A DNA stretch of 64,000 nt. Origin: Gnetum montanum (lineage: Eukaryota > Streptophyta > Gnetopsida > Gnetales > Gnetaceae). Below are positions 9,751 to 20,332 of this stretch, one piece after another (position 1 is the first letter of the stretch; the number at the start of each line of letters is the position of its first letter). The translations under genes were made by a program, and so were the position numbers. Location: NCBI GenBank assembly GCA_015680685.1, contig MNCI01023425.1, positions 566,165-630,164 on the forward strand, written 5' to 3'. The notes under the pieces are model-generated. The model saw nothing but the letters and a program-made list of their open reading frames with translations. It was not told the origin of the DNA and searched no databases.

Positions 9751-10329
9751 TACAATAGGTAATTCTCTCGCATTTCCTTCCTCTAGTTTTTCTTCCTCGA
9801 AACCCCTTTTAATAGTAGCTTCTTGGTAATTACAGCAATCATATAAATTTAAAATTTAGTTACAAGCATCATGGAAATTAAAAGTTGCGGTGGTCAAGTG
9901 TAGAACATTAAGTAACTATCTTATGAATCTTTTTGTTTTGAGCTTCCTAAACGGTAACTATATTTTTGGACGAAAATCTTGATTCACTAATTTTAGTTTA
10001 AACCTTCTGCATCGATAAACATGAAACTAACTTCCACTAACAACATGCTTTCTCATTATTTGATTCACTGAACTAAGCCTGGAATTTTTTTCTCCATAAC
10101 TGATTCGGTTAAAATCTGTAACCTTCCTTGGATTTCGGGAATTTTTTGGAAGCTTTATTGGCTTTCGAGAATTTTCTGAAGCTTTTATTTCACATTCTCT
10201 TTAATTAATAGATCTGTAACTCTCTTGATATTACCTGTGTTGCTTCTCCTGTAAAGAAACTGGGAAACATTGGTCAAATCTCATGCGACTTTCTTTCTAT
10301 GCTGTCGTTGATCAGTGCTACCGACATCT
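9751..10329. other. Unassigned flank, no gene seen
   Basis: Somewhat T-rich single-copy-like sequence lies between the truncated LTR and the first minus-strand frames at 10330. It could be downstream or untranslated sequence of the broken host gene to its right. No repeat or motif was recognised. Confidence 0.4.
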
Positions 10330-10878
10330 TCATATCTGTCTGTTGGTTGGTAGATAAAGACACATGACATGGCAGCTATGTTCATCGGGCAAATCCTTGA
10401 CATGCTGAACTGCTTCCTCCATCCCTAAATCGGGCCTCTCGTTGATCATACATGTCACTATTGACATAGCCTCCAGTGCACAACTCTCGCTGTATTTAAC
10501 ACTGAAACTCTGATGGACGTTGTCACCAAGCTGGGGCCCGTAGATGCGGTTGAGAATGCGAAGAGTTGCAGCGTGTGCTTTTTCGGACCTCGAAATTCTA
10601 GCAGGTAAGTTATCTTCTATGTTATGGCTGTTGGATTCGCACAGAAGCATCTCTGTGAAGGTGAAAAGGGACCAATTCGCAGAGCTCTAGCATGCATTTC
10701 TCAAATACTTCTGCTTGTTTGGTATTTGAGCTCCATTGAAATGCTTAGCTGCGGCTTTCCACTTGGCTTTTTTCCCAGATGATTCTACCACGCGTAGCCA
10801 CATTGTGCACATATACAAGCGGGTGTTGGATGTTTGTTTATGTCTGCACCTGCAGAACATTTGATTGAAGCTTTCCAT
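10330..10878 (-). pseudogene. Unrecognised coding-like stretch downstream of USP relic
   Basis: Two adjacent minus-strand frames (10878-10687 and 10650-10330) have higher GC and balanced amino-acid use, unlike the surrounding retroelements. The first includes ESSGKKAKWKAAAKHFNGA. The second includes RISRSEKAHAATLRILNRI and GMEEAVQHVKDLPDE. They lie in the same direction as the ubiquitin-protease relic and may be part of the same old locus or a neighbouring one. No family was recognised, and a stop separates them. Confidence 0.35.
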
Positions 10879-11239
10879 AACAAATTGTAAATAAATGTTG
10901 ACCTTGTTTGGCAGAGCTGCATAACTATGCTTCCATGAATCCTAGTCTCTAAAAGCTGTGGTTACAAGTCTAAGTTGAGGTAGTGTAAGACATGTGGATG
11001 TGGTGTTGTTGTAGAGGTCATCTAGAATGAACGGAGCTATGGATGCCCAGGCCAGCGCAGTCACCTCTTATATTCTGGCTCAAACATGGCCATGGCCATG
11101 GCCAAGTAGCATTCCACATGTCTATCTCTGAATATCTTTAACTCTGCTTCGTAAGACTTCTCCCACCATCTCCATAATTATGGGAGTTCCTCGTTAATTC
11201 CAACATCTTTTCCTCTAAGTACGTCCTTGTGCTGACGCA

Positions 11240-12016
11240 TGGCAGACTCACTGATCCTAAACCAAAGATCGTCATCACTGTCCGCTGCACTCCAGCTTCT
11301 CCTCATCTCGCCTGCCTGCCGTAGTGGTATTGGTATAAGGTATCAAATCCAGAACCTCCAGGAATGCCACATGCCTATCAATCAATCTCGTGCTCATTCA
11401 CGAAATTGATCTAGCTGAAGCACTAGCACCTGCGGAGCCTACTCAAAGTTAATGAACTTCACGACTTTATCGACACTGTTACAGGAGCTGTAGCACCAAC
11501 TATCCAGAGGATTATCTCCGAACTCATTCTGCAATCACCTCTTTAAATGTTTCAAAGCCAGATCCTCCCCCAGCTACGACTGGTGCAAGAATAAGATGTA
11601 AAATATGCTACCCTTCACTATGTTGTGGCTGTCATGGCCACATTCCTGGTAGGGAGTGCTGGAGCGCATGGAGCAGGAGCCCTGGAATAGCTCGTTCACA
11701 CGGTGTCCATTGCTGTTGTCCTCTTTCTCCAACTTGTCCAGCAGATGCAGGATGAACTTGTGTGGAGCCTGCTGTCTGTGGTTGCACAGCCTCGGGTTGG
11801 AATCTGAATCCTGGAACGATTTGTGCAGCATGTACTCCATGTCCAGATCCTCGTGTAAAACCTTAGAATCACTATTATACGTCTCGTCCATTTGCAGAAA
11901 CAGGTCTGCCAGTGCTTGTGTCACTGGTGCCTTCGGTCCAGATATCGGGCAATCAAAGATCCAGTTGCAGAATGGACTTGGCAAAACAGGAATTGCCCAT
12001 GTTGTGAAGTCCTGCT
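11240..12016 (-). pseudogene. Ubiquitin-specific protease-like relic
   Basis: Conceptual translation of the minus strand shows USP landmarks in the right order but in different frames. The Cys box reads GLHNMGNSCFAKSILQL (12012-11962; the family form is GLxNxGNxCxxNxxLQ). Next come PVTQALADLFLQMDE, RQQAPHKFILHLLDKLEKE (the family form is QQDAHEFLxxLLDxLE) and a remnant of the CxxC region (QECGHDSHN). PQVLVLQLDQF follows at about 11440-11400, then AFLEVLDLIPYT and DDDLWFRISESAM near 11280. A USP removes ubiquitin from proteins or precursors. The order and the WFxIS ending fit a plant UBP27-type enzyme best, but that is a weak preference. The His box was not found, and stops follow the Cys box, so it is a pseudogene. 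No large intron is needed between boxes, so a processed copy is possible. Confidence 0.65.
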
Positions 12017-12051
12017 ACCAGCCTGGTTTGGCTTTTGGAATTAGAGGTTGT

Positions 12052-12547
12052 TGTAACATCCCATCCTTTTTTAAGGATGGAATTGTATTGTAATAATGTA
12101 ATTAACCTTTTAAAGAAGGGTGCTTCATTATGAAAACTTACAATTATTTATGTACCCCTTGAGAATGGATTTGACCTATGCTATTTAAGGCCAGGTTTAG
12201 AGGTTGTGTCAGCATGGAGTTGTAGAGCCTACAACAGCAAGTGATGGGAGCCGGGTGAAGGTGAAGTAGGACAAGAATTAACTGATCACCTTTTGGGTTA
12301 AATAGCCTAACTATGGTGGTAGTTTTGGATTGCCTCAAAGGATCAAGTGACATTTGAAGATAACTCATAGGGCATTGCACTATACCACTCTCACTAATAA
12401 AATTTTCCTCTATTTTTCCTTGTTAAATTCAGTGCACCCGTAGTTTATCAAGTTATTCCATGGTACTTCCATTATAATGCTCACAAATGTGATGAATTAA
12501 GCAAGGGACAATCATGTTTTTATGACATCTTGGAATGGGATATCACT
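12052..12547. repeat. LTR of family B, copy 2 (inverted relative to copy 1)
   Basis: It begins TGTAACATCCCATCC and ends GGGATATCAC. Read in reverse it follows copy 1 block by block, including the region around 'tgaggcaatccaaaac' and 'acataaataatt'. No internal retrotransposon sequence adjoins it, and the 5-bp flanks (GTTGT and ATGAT) differ. It is probably a solo LTR at the upstream edge of the USP relic. Confidence 0.7.
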
Positions 12548-14423
12548 ATGATGGTGGTTTTCTAACATGTATTCTACATGTCTTCCAAGGATTTATCTTT
12601 ATATTTATTAGGTAGTCACTCCCTGCATCCTCTAAAATATTAATTTGATGTCCTAAAAGCATCCTACTGCAAATTAGGCAAACTCACTCCCCTCTACCAA
12701 GACATTGATATATAGGGTATCTTGTCCAAAAATAATAATAATCATCATCATGCCCATGGCCAACATCTAGGGAGATGAGAGAGGAGACAAATTTGCTTTG
12801 AAGAATATTAGGACCTACTACAATGATAGGCCTACTAATGTACTCTAGAGCCATGATATCCATGCTATTTTTGGGTCATCTTAGAGAGCGTAAATTGGTG
12901 GGTAGATCTCTAGTAATAAAATTTCCCAACATTGTCAATCTTAGGCTTGCAACAAGTATAAGCATAGCCTTGAAAATTTATTTTATGTCCCAGTGTTGCC
13001 AATACAACATATTCACCACTTTCTTTAACAAGACATTAGACAACAAAATATTCAATTTTTCATCCATCCCACTTTTATGTGCTTGGAAATGATTCTTCGT
13101 AAATATTTTTTAATTCCATGTTATGCTTTTGTAGAAATTGATATTTCTTGAGCAATGTAAGCTTGGAACTCTTGCTTTGGAAAGCATTTCCCAAGAATTT
13201 TACTAGTTTTTAAGGTTGTATTTACATGATTTTTGAGAGTAGTTTTTAAGGTTGTATTTACATGATTTTTGAGAGGATTGCATAGGATGCACTGAGCTCA
13301 AAATATCATTTATAGTATCTAGAGATATTCTTCAATGTCATAATCATATAAAACCTTATCCATAAAATGGGTGGAATGTGCCAATAGTTCCCCAAAGAGG
13401 TTTCAAGTTCAATTCTAAGTAGAGAATAAATATTTAATCTTAAGTAATAAAATAAGCCATAACAATTCTATGATATATATGGTAGGCCTAACAATGTTTA
13501 TTCTATTTGGCCAATATTCAAAATTAAAGACATACTTAGTTTTCATTATAGTTACTTGGCTAGAATAGCATGGAATTATTATGAAGTTGAAAGATGACGT
13601 AATTAGTTAAGGCCTGATTATCCTAATTCATGATTTTGGAGAAAATACGTTTGACCAGTGTTCACATTTAGGTGTTGAAAAGTGAGCATAGATATTGGTG
13701 AGAATGAAGAGCGAAGTAGGATAAGACTACATCCCATTTTTGAAATGGAAGAAATCCATTTTATCCTAATTCAAAAGGGGGTCAGATGTATGAGCAAGAA
13801 ATCCATGATTTTTTTGCTCAAAAATTGAAGTGGGGAGAATGGCTATTACCTTTTCAAATGAGGAAAAATGCTATTTTTCCCATTTCATAGAAAATAAGAA
13901 GCATGAAATTAGATTAACTCTAAGATGTCATTTTCCAAGGCCTAGGCTACCCAAGTTCATATTTTAGGAAAGCTATAATTTTTCTATTTAGGTTTATAAA
14001 ATAAATATGAGCCATTTGATGTTTGATGAGTGCATTAAAATCAAAGTAGAGTAATAGAGTTTTGCCCAAGCTTTCGAATTGGGGAAAAGCTAATTTCTCC
14101 CAGTTTATGTTATGAAGAAAATTAAAAATTTATTAGAATACATTTGTCCTAATTCACTAATTTGCCAAAGTTAATTTCATCTAGGTCAAATAAATGAAGA
14201 CTCATGGTCAATAATAATTAGTACAAGTTAAATTTGGCTGAAAGATGTGTTCTAGCTTTAGCATTAGCATGTGACTTTTCTATCATGATAACCAAAATGG
14301 AGAAAGTAGCCAATAAAATAGTATGCAAAATGCAAGAGAACCAACTTTTGCTATTTTAGTGGTCATAGAAAGGGAATAGTCAAATATAGAATGGCCAAAT
14401 AGATTTTTCTTCATTATACATGT
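12548..14423. repeat. AT-rich intergenic tract, right part is repeat family C
   Basis: No gene was found. From about 13650 the sequence has recurring phrases such as 'aaaatggaaaaaatg' and 'cccatttcat', also present at 20440-21040 and 43985-44350. Copy 3 of family A inserted into this tract: the five bases CATGT before 14424 recur after 20327, so 14423 originally joined 20333. Confidence 0.55.
13204..13275. repeat. Perfect 36-bp tandem duplication
   Basis: Two identical 36-base units (13204-13239 and 13240-13275), each starting TAGTTTTTAAGGTTG, lie in otherwise anonymous AT-rich sequence. Perfect identity implies a recent event. Confidence 0.9.
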
Positions 14424-15142
14424 TGATGAGTGGCAAGGTACCCCTACACTTAACTATACTAATACAAGTGTTCACACACGATCTAGTCGAACTCCGTAGA
14501 TGGGCTAGTTATGGTATCTAGATAGTTGCTCATTGATTCCAGTTCGTTGTCTTCCTACTTTGACTAGTATTTATGTTGTCACATATGGTTTAGTCTAGAG
14601 TGAGGTGTATGATGTGGTTCTAAACTAGTGCTACCTCGTGTACCACTCCTAGATATGCTACTAGGTTACCAAGTAGTCACACTTAAATGCTCATGGTTAA
14701 GTCATACTCATTCCTCGATTAATAACAGGGATAGAAAATTAGGGTGAGAGATATTAATTACAAAAGAAATAAATAATAATTAAATAACTAAAACTAAGTG
14801 AATGTTGTAATGATGAAGTAATCTCAATCTTTATTGTTGGCCATGTGCATGTCCAAGTACATCACACTCGAATAAAGATGTCATACAATTACAATCATCA
14901 CACTACGGGCATGCACTGGGAGAAAGGGTTGAGAAGGACTAACAAATGATTGAAAAACTAACTGATTAAGAACTAATTCCTAACTAACTTTCCCGTGTGC
15001 CCACATGTGTATTTATAGGTCCACATAGGAGTCATGATATTGTGTATCCAATATTGTCATTTAGGTCATGATATCGCAGACCTAATATCATGGATCCAAT
15101 ATTGCGGGTCTAATATTAGAGCTTGACAAATCATGTTCATCA
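14424..15142 (-). repeat. 3' LTR of family A copy 3
   Basis: This LTR has 719 bases, from TGATGAGTGGC to TTCATCA. Against the 868-base partner at 19460 it lacks about 150 bases around 14638. The minus-strand promoter region (TATA near 15010) with degenerate GATAT motifs is kept. Confidence 0.85.
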
Positions 15143-15160
15143 TACCCCCACAACTAAATG
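15143..15160 (-). other. Polypurine tract of copy 3
   Basis: The minus strand reads AGTTGTGGGGGTA immediately before the 3' LTR start TGATGAAC. Copy 2 has the equivalent ATGGGGGTA at 32613-32621. This tract primes plus-strand DNA synthesis. Confidence 0.75.
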
Positions 15161-15322
15161 AAAACTCATCCTTGAGTTAAAAAAAATGAGAACAAGCCCA
15201 ATTAATTACATAGTGGATAGGTATGGGATTATTGATTGACTAGGAATTTATTCATGCCACAGTGGAGAGTTGAATACAACGAAATTGGGACATAGACACA
15301 AAATTACAAAATTTATTAGAAC

Positions 15323-15759
15323 TCATGTGGTTCTTAGTGGCGGTGGCTCCTCCATGGGTCTCTTCCCCTTGTCTTGTTCTCTAGGATTTGAGATTGATTC
15401 TGTTGAAGAAGCACCTAATGTTTCTCCTCTTCTATTTGAGGATTATGAGCCATCCATGCTAATTTTCCAATGTTTGATGGAGTCAACACTTTCCATGGAC
15501 ACGGTAACTATGGAAACACTTGATTGACCTTGACATGCCATGTTGCAAATAGTTGTTGTTCCTCTTTATAGGCTCAGGCTTTGACCTCTCCACCTTTTTC
15601 TTGGCTAGATTGTGCAGTGACAAGAGTTCTCTAATGGATGCTGAATGATTATGCCTCTTGCTCTGCATGTTCTACATGAGGTCCTTGGTTTCTGCCTCCC
15701 CTTGGGCATTTAGTTGCACCTTGAGAAGGTCCTCCTTGTTGTCCTCTTTTAGGGGCCAT
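15323..15759 (-). pseudogene. Family A ORF2, copy 3, internal 2.3-kb deletion
   Basis: The start codon context (GGGGCCAT on plus, ATG at 15759) and the C-terminal EQDKGKRPMEEPPPLRTT with TGA at 15323-15325 match copies 1 and 2. Everything from the globular domain through most of the coiled coil is missing. The deletion joins sequence equivalent to about 4640 with about 2300 of copy 1. The product cannot be functional. Confidence 0.7.
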
Positions 15760-16059
15760 CTATAATCACAGAAAGATCAATTGTTAGTAAGGTTATTGAA
15801 AGAAGTTCAATTATTTCATACCTTACTTATTGCCTTTAGTAATTGTTGAATTCTTTACTTAGTGTGATTTTGAAGTTAGAAATGTTTTCAAGGAAGTTGC
15901 CCTAAAATTTTATGTCAAACCTGGTTTGTTTAGGTGACACATCAAAGAAGATGTAATGGTTTTGAGGAAAGTTTGATAAAATGATGGCAAAGGAAAGAAT
16001 AGATTTGACAATAAAGTACTCAGAGGGTATAAAATGATGTGGTGGTGTGCAACAAGTAC

Positions 16060-16800
16060 AAATTACAAAAGTCACGCAAGTGGGTCCTCCCCAAAGCAGG
16101 TTCCAACCTATAATGCCTTTGCGTAATGACACCTAAAAATATCCATAGGCACTAGAAGGGTTAAATATAATCTATACCGATGCAAAAAAACACACACATG
16201 TTAGATACCACCACGATGAGGTATAAATTCTATGCCACACAAGACACAAGTCAAAAATTCTTGGACAATGAGATGAGGTGAATTGTAGAAGGGATTGCAA
16301 AGATTGGGACATGAGGTAACTGACCTGGGGCACAATGAATATCAAGTGAAGGATGTGATTAATGTGTCACTAGCCCGTTGCTCCAAAATCAAAACCAAGT
16401 TCATTCCTTTGATCAGTGACATGGCATTATTTCATCCCATGGTGAACAACCATAAGAGTACCATGACAATAAGGCATACGATCACTTGATGTTTTCTTCA
16501 AGGGAGAAGTGATTTGGAATTGCTTTGTAGCACTTTTATCTTGATCTTTCTTTCTTTTTCTTTAAATGCTTAATCCAAAGAAGCCACCTACCTTCAGGCA
16601 TGGATGCATGTCTTTCCAATGGCACCCCCTAGAAGATCATTGATTTTGTTTTGTTTTTTTGATGAGTGCCTTTATTGCTCTTCCTTCCATTCTTTGTTAG
16701 ATCTTCAAGGATCTTAGTACAACCAAGCTACATGATAGCACCTATAGATGTTACCAAAGAGAATCCACAAGTTCCCTTGATGTCACACCTTGGCCATTCC
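16060..16800 (-). other. Conserved non-coding block between gag and ORF2, copy 3
   Basis: It matches 5640-6430 and 28140-28880, and includes the antisense open frame at 16295-16489 (LGHEVTDLGHNE to IRHTIT, TTG-initiated). The segment that holds the internal GATATC/TATA module in copies 1 and 2 is absent just downstream of it (toward 15760). Confidence 0.6.
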
Positions 16801-17172
16801 CACTTAGTTCATCAATTTTCACTCTAGGCATAATGAGCACAATATTACTTTTAAGTTTTTGTGATGACAAAAATATCATCGTACCTAGAGTAGAGCCTCT
16901 TATTAATATAATGGGTGGGTGGATGTGATGGGCTCATTGTCCAAGTAATTAGTCACTTAAGATTTGATAGCATAGAACAACACCTCAACCAACGAGTCAC
17001 ATGAATGTTTTATTCATAGATGAGATTACTCATAAAAAGATAAAAAGACAAAACAATAAATAAAAAGATAAAAAATGAATAAAAAGATAAAACAACAAAG
17101 GGTTGGATGAAAAACTGGATAACAAAAAATTGTAAAATTAAAGAAAACAAAAAACATTTATTAATTCTATTT

Positions 17173-19323
17173 TTAGAATGGAGGATATTCCCCATAACTA
17201 AACTTTTGATCATAGTAAGAATTAATAAATGGAAGGGTTGGATCCATGCATTTCATAAATATTGGGACATGGTCATATCCAAACCACTGGGTGTCTTTTG
17301 ATGTCATGGTTGGAATGTACCCAAATTGGGGTGCACACACTGTATTAAAGTTGACATGGTGGGGCAAGTTAGAAGATGAGGTTAATTGATAAGGAGTTGA
17401 CCCACTATGGCACCTATGACCATAAGATGGTATACAAGGATTTGTATGTCTCCCTACATGGCTATATTCATTGGGTCCCATAGTTGTTGGATTTTTGATC
17501 AGTGGCCTTGATAAGGTAACATGAGGTGTTGGGTTCAAGGAAAAAGATGCACCATAGTGTTGGACTTGTGATGAGTTGGAAAATATAGTGGTCTCAAAAT
17601 TATGTTGCCCCTTCCTACCTTCATGTCTATAGAAGGGACACCTTCGAGGTTGTGGAGGGTTTCCACTACTGTTGATAGTAGAATCACAAGTAACGTTCAT
17701 GGGTTGATGCTATGGTGCAAATCCCTTGGGTACAGTCAGTGGCAATGTAGATAGAGGTGAAGGATGAGAATGTTGAAATTGAGGAGAAGTGTAAGGTACC
17801 CAAGGTGGTGGTCCTGTTCGCGAGGATATGGGTTGATGGTATTAAGGAGAATGATAATAATGTGGTGAGATAGAGGATGTTGACCCAATTGGGGAAACAA
17901 GATGTTGGACGTGATAAGCACTTGGGTTGGGATGATAGGAAGGGTGTAACCATTTTGGGGGTGGCTTCCCTCATGATTGAGATTTTTTCCACTGTGATTG
18001 AACATAGTATTTTTGTATGAACTCTGGATGTAACGTTCTGTCCCAATGTTCATGTAAATGTGACAAGATTGGGCATTGACCTTTGAGGTGATTGTATAGG
18101 CAAATGTTACATTGATACGTATGATTGGAAGTTAAGTTCTTATTTTCTTCTACCCTTCTTTCCAATTGTCTAGTGGTATTTTGTCCTATTTCTTGGTTTT
18201 TCATGGCTCTACCTCCAATAATATTGGCATATTCTCCACATTTTTCATGTATCCACTTCATCATCTTATTGATCTTTGCCTCAATTTTGTCTAGTGATTG
18301 TAATATTGTCAAAGATGGTTCCACCTCCTTGAGGTAAGTTGATTTTTCCTCTTCCTGATTATGGACCTTTGTTAGGTTGAGATTTTTCAACATTATCCCA
18401 TTTAGCCATTTCTCCTTCTTCTTTTGCTAGCTTCTTAATAAGCTCTTGGAATTGATGGGCTCATAGTTCATATAGTTTACCTAAGGAATACATCCCTAAG
18501 GTTTCCCTTGTTTCATTATAGAGCCATTCTATGATATGGTACATTAGCCTCTCCTCGGAGAACCCATGGCCTAGGCAGTTGTTTAACAGTGCATAATATC
18601 TTTCTAAGGCCATGTCCAAGGGTTCATGTGGTTCTTGTTTCCATTCTTGGATTTGTCTTCTCAAGGTTGATACTCTTGCATAGGTTTGATATCTTTTGTT
18701 GAAGAGTTCTACCATTGTTGGCCAATTTGAATTGATTTTGGTTTTAAATACCTTTACCATACTTTTTCTTGGCCAATGAGTGTCATGGGAAAGAGCTTAA
18801 GTTTTTTCCATTCATTACCAATATTGTTCCATATATAGGCATCATGGAAGGCTTGTAAATGATGTTGTAGATCTAAGTCATAGCCTCCTGAAAACTTGGA
18901 AAAGTTGTTTAAATCAAACCTGAGTAGATGGATTTCCTCACAATGCCTAGGAGATATTTGAACAACATCTTGTATATGCATTAGGCTCTTAGTGGTCAAT
19001 AGGGGTTCATCATCACTAAGTAGGTTATAAGTTTGTGAGTTGGGATGATGTTGTCTTTATTCATGTTGGCATTCGTAACTTTGCCCATGGGTTCAATTTC
19101 TATTTCTATGTTGCCCCCTTGAGGAATAGTCATCTGTTCTTGGGGATGTTCCATCTTCACTAGAGGTGTCTGATTTGGATGATAGAAGTCCTTGAGTATC
19201 ATTAGGATGTTTAGGAACATATGAAACTCCTGCATAAGATTGAGTACTCCAAACTCCTTCGTTAGTTCTCCAATGAATTGCCTCAATAGATGTTGCATTA
19301 TCATAGTCTTGTGAGAGAAACAT
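17173..19323 (-). pseudogene. Family A gag, copy 3
   Basis: The start is ATG at 19323 (MFLSQDYDNATSIEAIHWRT). The end is TAA at 17173 after DPTLPFINSYY...YPPF. The Retrotrans_gag core is visible: FSKFSGGYDLDLQHHLQAF and LKLFPMTLIGQEKVW near 18900-18760, then LERYYALLNNCLGHGFSEER (18640-18550) and LYNETRETLGMYS. The zinc-knuckle-like CNICLYNHLKGQC (CX2CX3HX4C) is near 18090, followed by a Pro/His/Ser-rich tail. It carries fewer interruptions than copy 1 but still has frameshifts near 18996, 18760, 18460 and 18000, so it is not a functional gene. Only copies 1 and 3 show the N-terminus and knuckle, which helps define the family protein. Confidence 0.8.
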
Positions 19324-19440
19324 TATTGTGAATTTTTGTGTGAAATTTTATTTTGCAATTACTTATTTTTATAAGATATATTATCAAGGCTTCATTACAA
19401 TGATCTTAACTGATGTAACTACTCTAAATAACTAGCACTG

Positions 19441-19458
19441 TCCTCGGAAATAGTGCCA
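19441..19458 (-). other. Primer binding site of copy 3 (decayed tRNA-Asp)
   Basis: The minus strand reads TGGCACTATTTCCGAGGA, one base from the 5' LTR. It is a diverged form of the tRNA-Asp site at 8837-8854. Confidence 0.65.
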
Positions 19459-19459
19459 A

Positions 19460-20327
19460 TGATGAGTGGAAAGGTACCCTACCATATGAATATGAGCATT
19501 CACACATGATCCAATTGAACTCCATAGATAGGCTAGTTGTGGTATCTAGACAGTTACTCATTGATTGCAGTTCACTATTGTCTCACTTGGACTAGTATTT
19601 ATGTTGTCACATATGGTTTAGTCTAGAGTGAGGTGGATGATGTGGTTCTAACCTAGTGCTACTCCTAGAGGCAATGGAAAATAACTTTAATTGGACTAAG
19701 AAGGAGAGAGAGAGAGAATCTAACTATGAGGAAATGGGAGGAGAGAATCTAAGCTAGCCTAAGTGTGATGAGTATCTATTCCTTAATCATCGATACACAT
19801 CTTGGACCTCGTGTACCATTAGCATTGGGATTACCATGTGCATGTCCTAGGTACACTACTAGGTTACCAAGTAGTCACACTCAAATGCTCGTGGTTAAGT
19901 CGTACTCATTCTACAATTAATAATAGGGATAGGAAATGAAAGTGAGATATATTAATCAAAAAAGCAATAAATAATAATTAAACAACTAGAACTAAGTGAA
20001 TGCTACAATGATTAAGTAATATTGATCTTTATTGTAGGTCATGTGCATGTCCAAGTACGTCACACTTGAATAAAGATGCGGTACAATTATAATCATCACA
20101 CTATAGACATGCACTAGGAAAAAGGGTTGAGAAGGACTACCAAATGACTAAAAAACTGACTGACTAAGAATTAATTCCTAACTAGCTTTCCCATGAGTCC
20201 ACATGTGTATTTATAGGCTCACACAGGAGTCACGATATTGTGTATCTGATATCGTTATTTAGGTCATGACATCATGTACCCAATATTGTGGGTTCAATAT
20301 CGGAGCCTAACAAATCATGGTTCATCA
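19460..20327 (-). repeat. 5' LTR of family A copy 3
   Basis: This LTR has 868 bases with ends TGATGA and TCATCA (perfect 6-base inverted ends). The minus-strand TATA (CTATAAATA) is at 20216-20208, with degenerate GATAT palindromes just upstream of it (about 20232-20300). Confidence 0.9.
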
Positions 20328-20332
20328 CATGT

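Larger units (their letters stand above)
14424..20327 (-). mobile_element. Family A LTR retrotransposon, copy 3, with CATGT target duplication
   Basis: This is a complete insertion on the minus strand, bounded by TGATGA...TTCATCA and flanked on both sides by CATGT (14419-14423 and 20328-20332). In its own direction it has a 5' LTR (19460-20327), a primer site (19441-19458), gag (19323-17173), a non-coding block, a shortened ORF2 (15759-15323), a polypurine tract and a 3' LTR (14424-15142). It lacks pol like the other copies. It also lacks about 2.3 kb of ORF2 and the internal promoter-like module. It is internally deleted but structurally bounded, the best evidence for the family's true ends. 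Confidence 0.9.

Noticed and set aside
9561-9758. Open frame rich in Tyr, Arg and Ile over the U3 array
   Set aside because: It is a direct translation of the 53-bp palindrome repeat in an LTR; no start context or homologue is expected.
11656-12093. 145-codon plus-strand frame rich in Cys and Ser
   Set aside because: It is the antisense of the USP relic; the minus strand shows ordered USP motifs, whereas this frame shows none.
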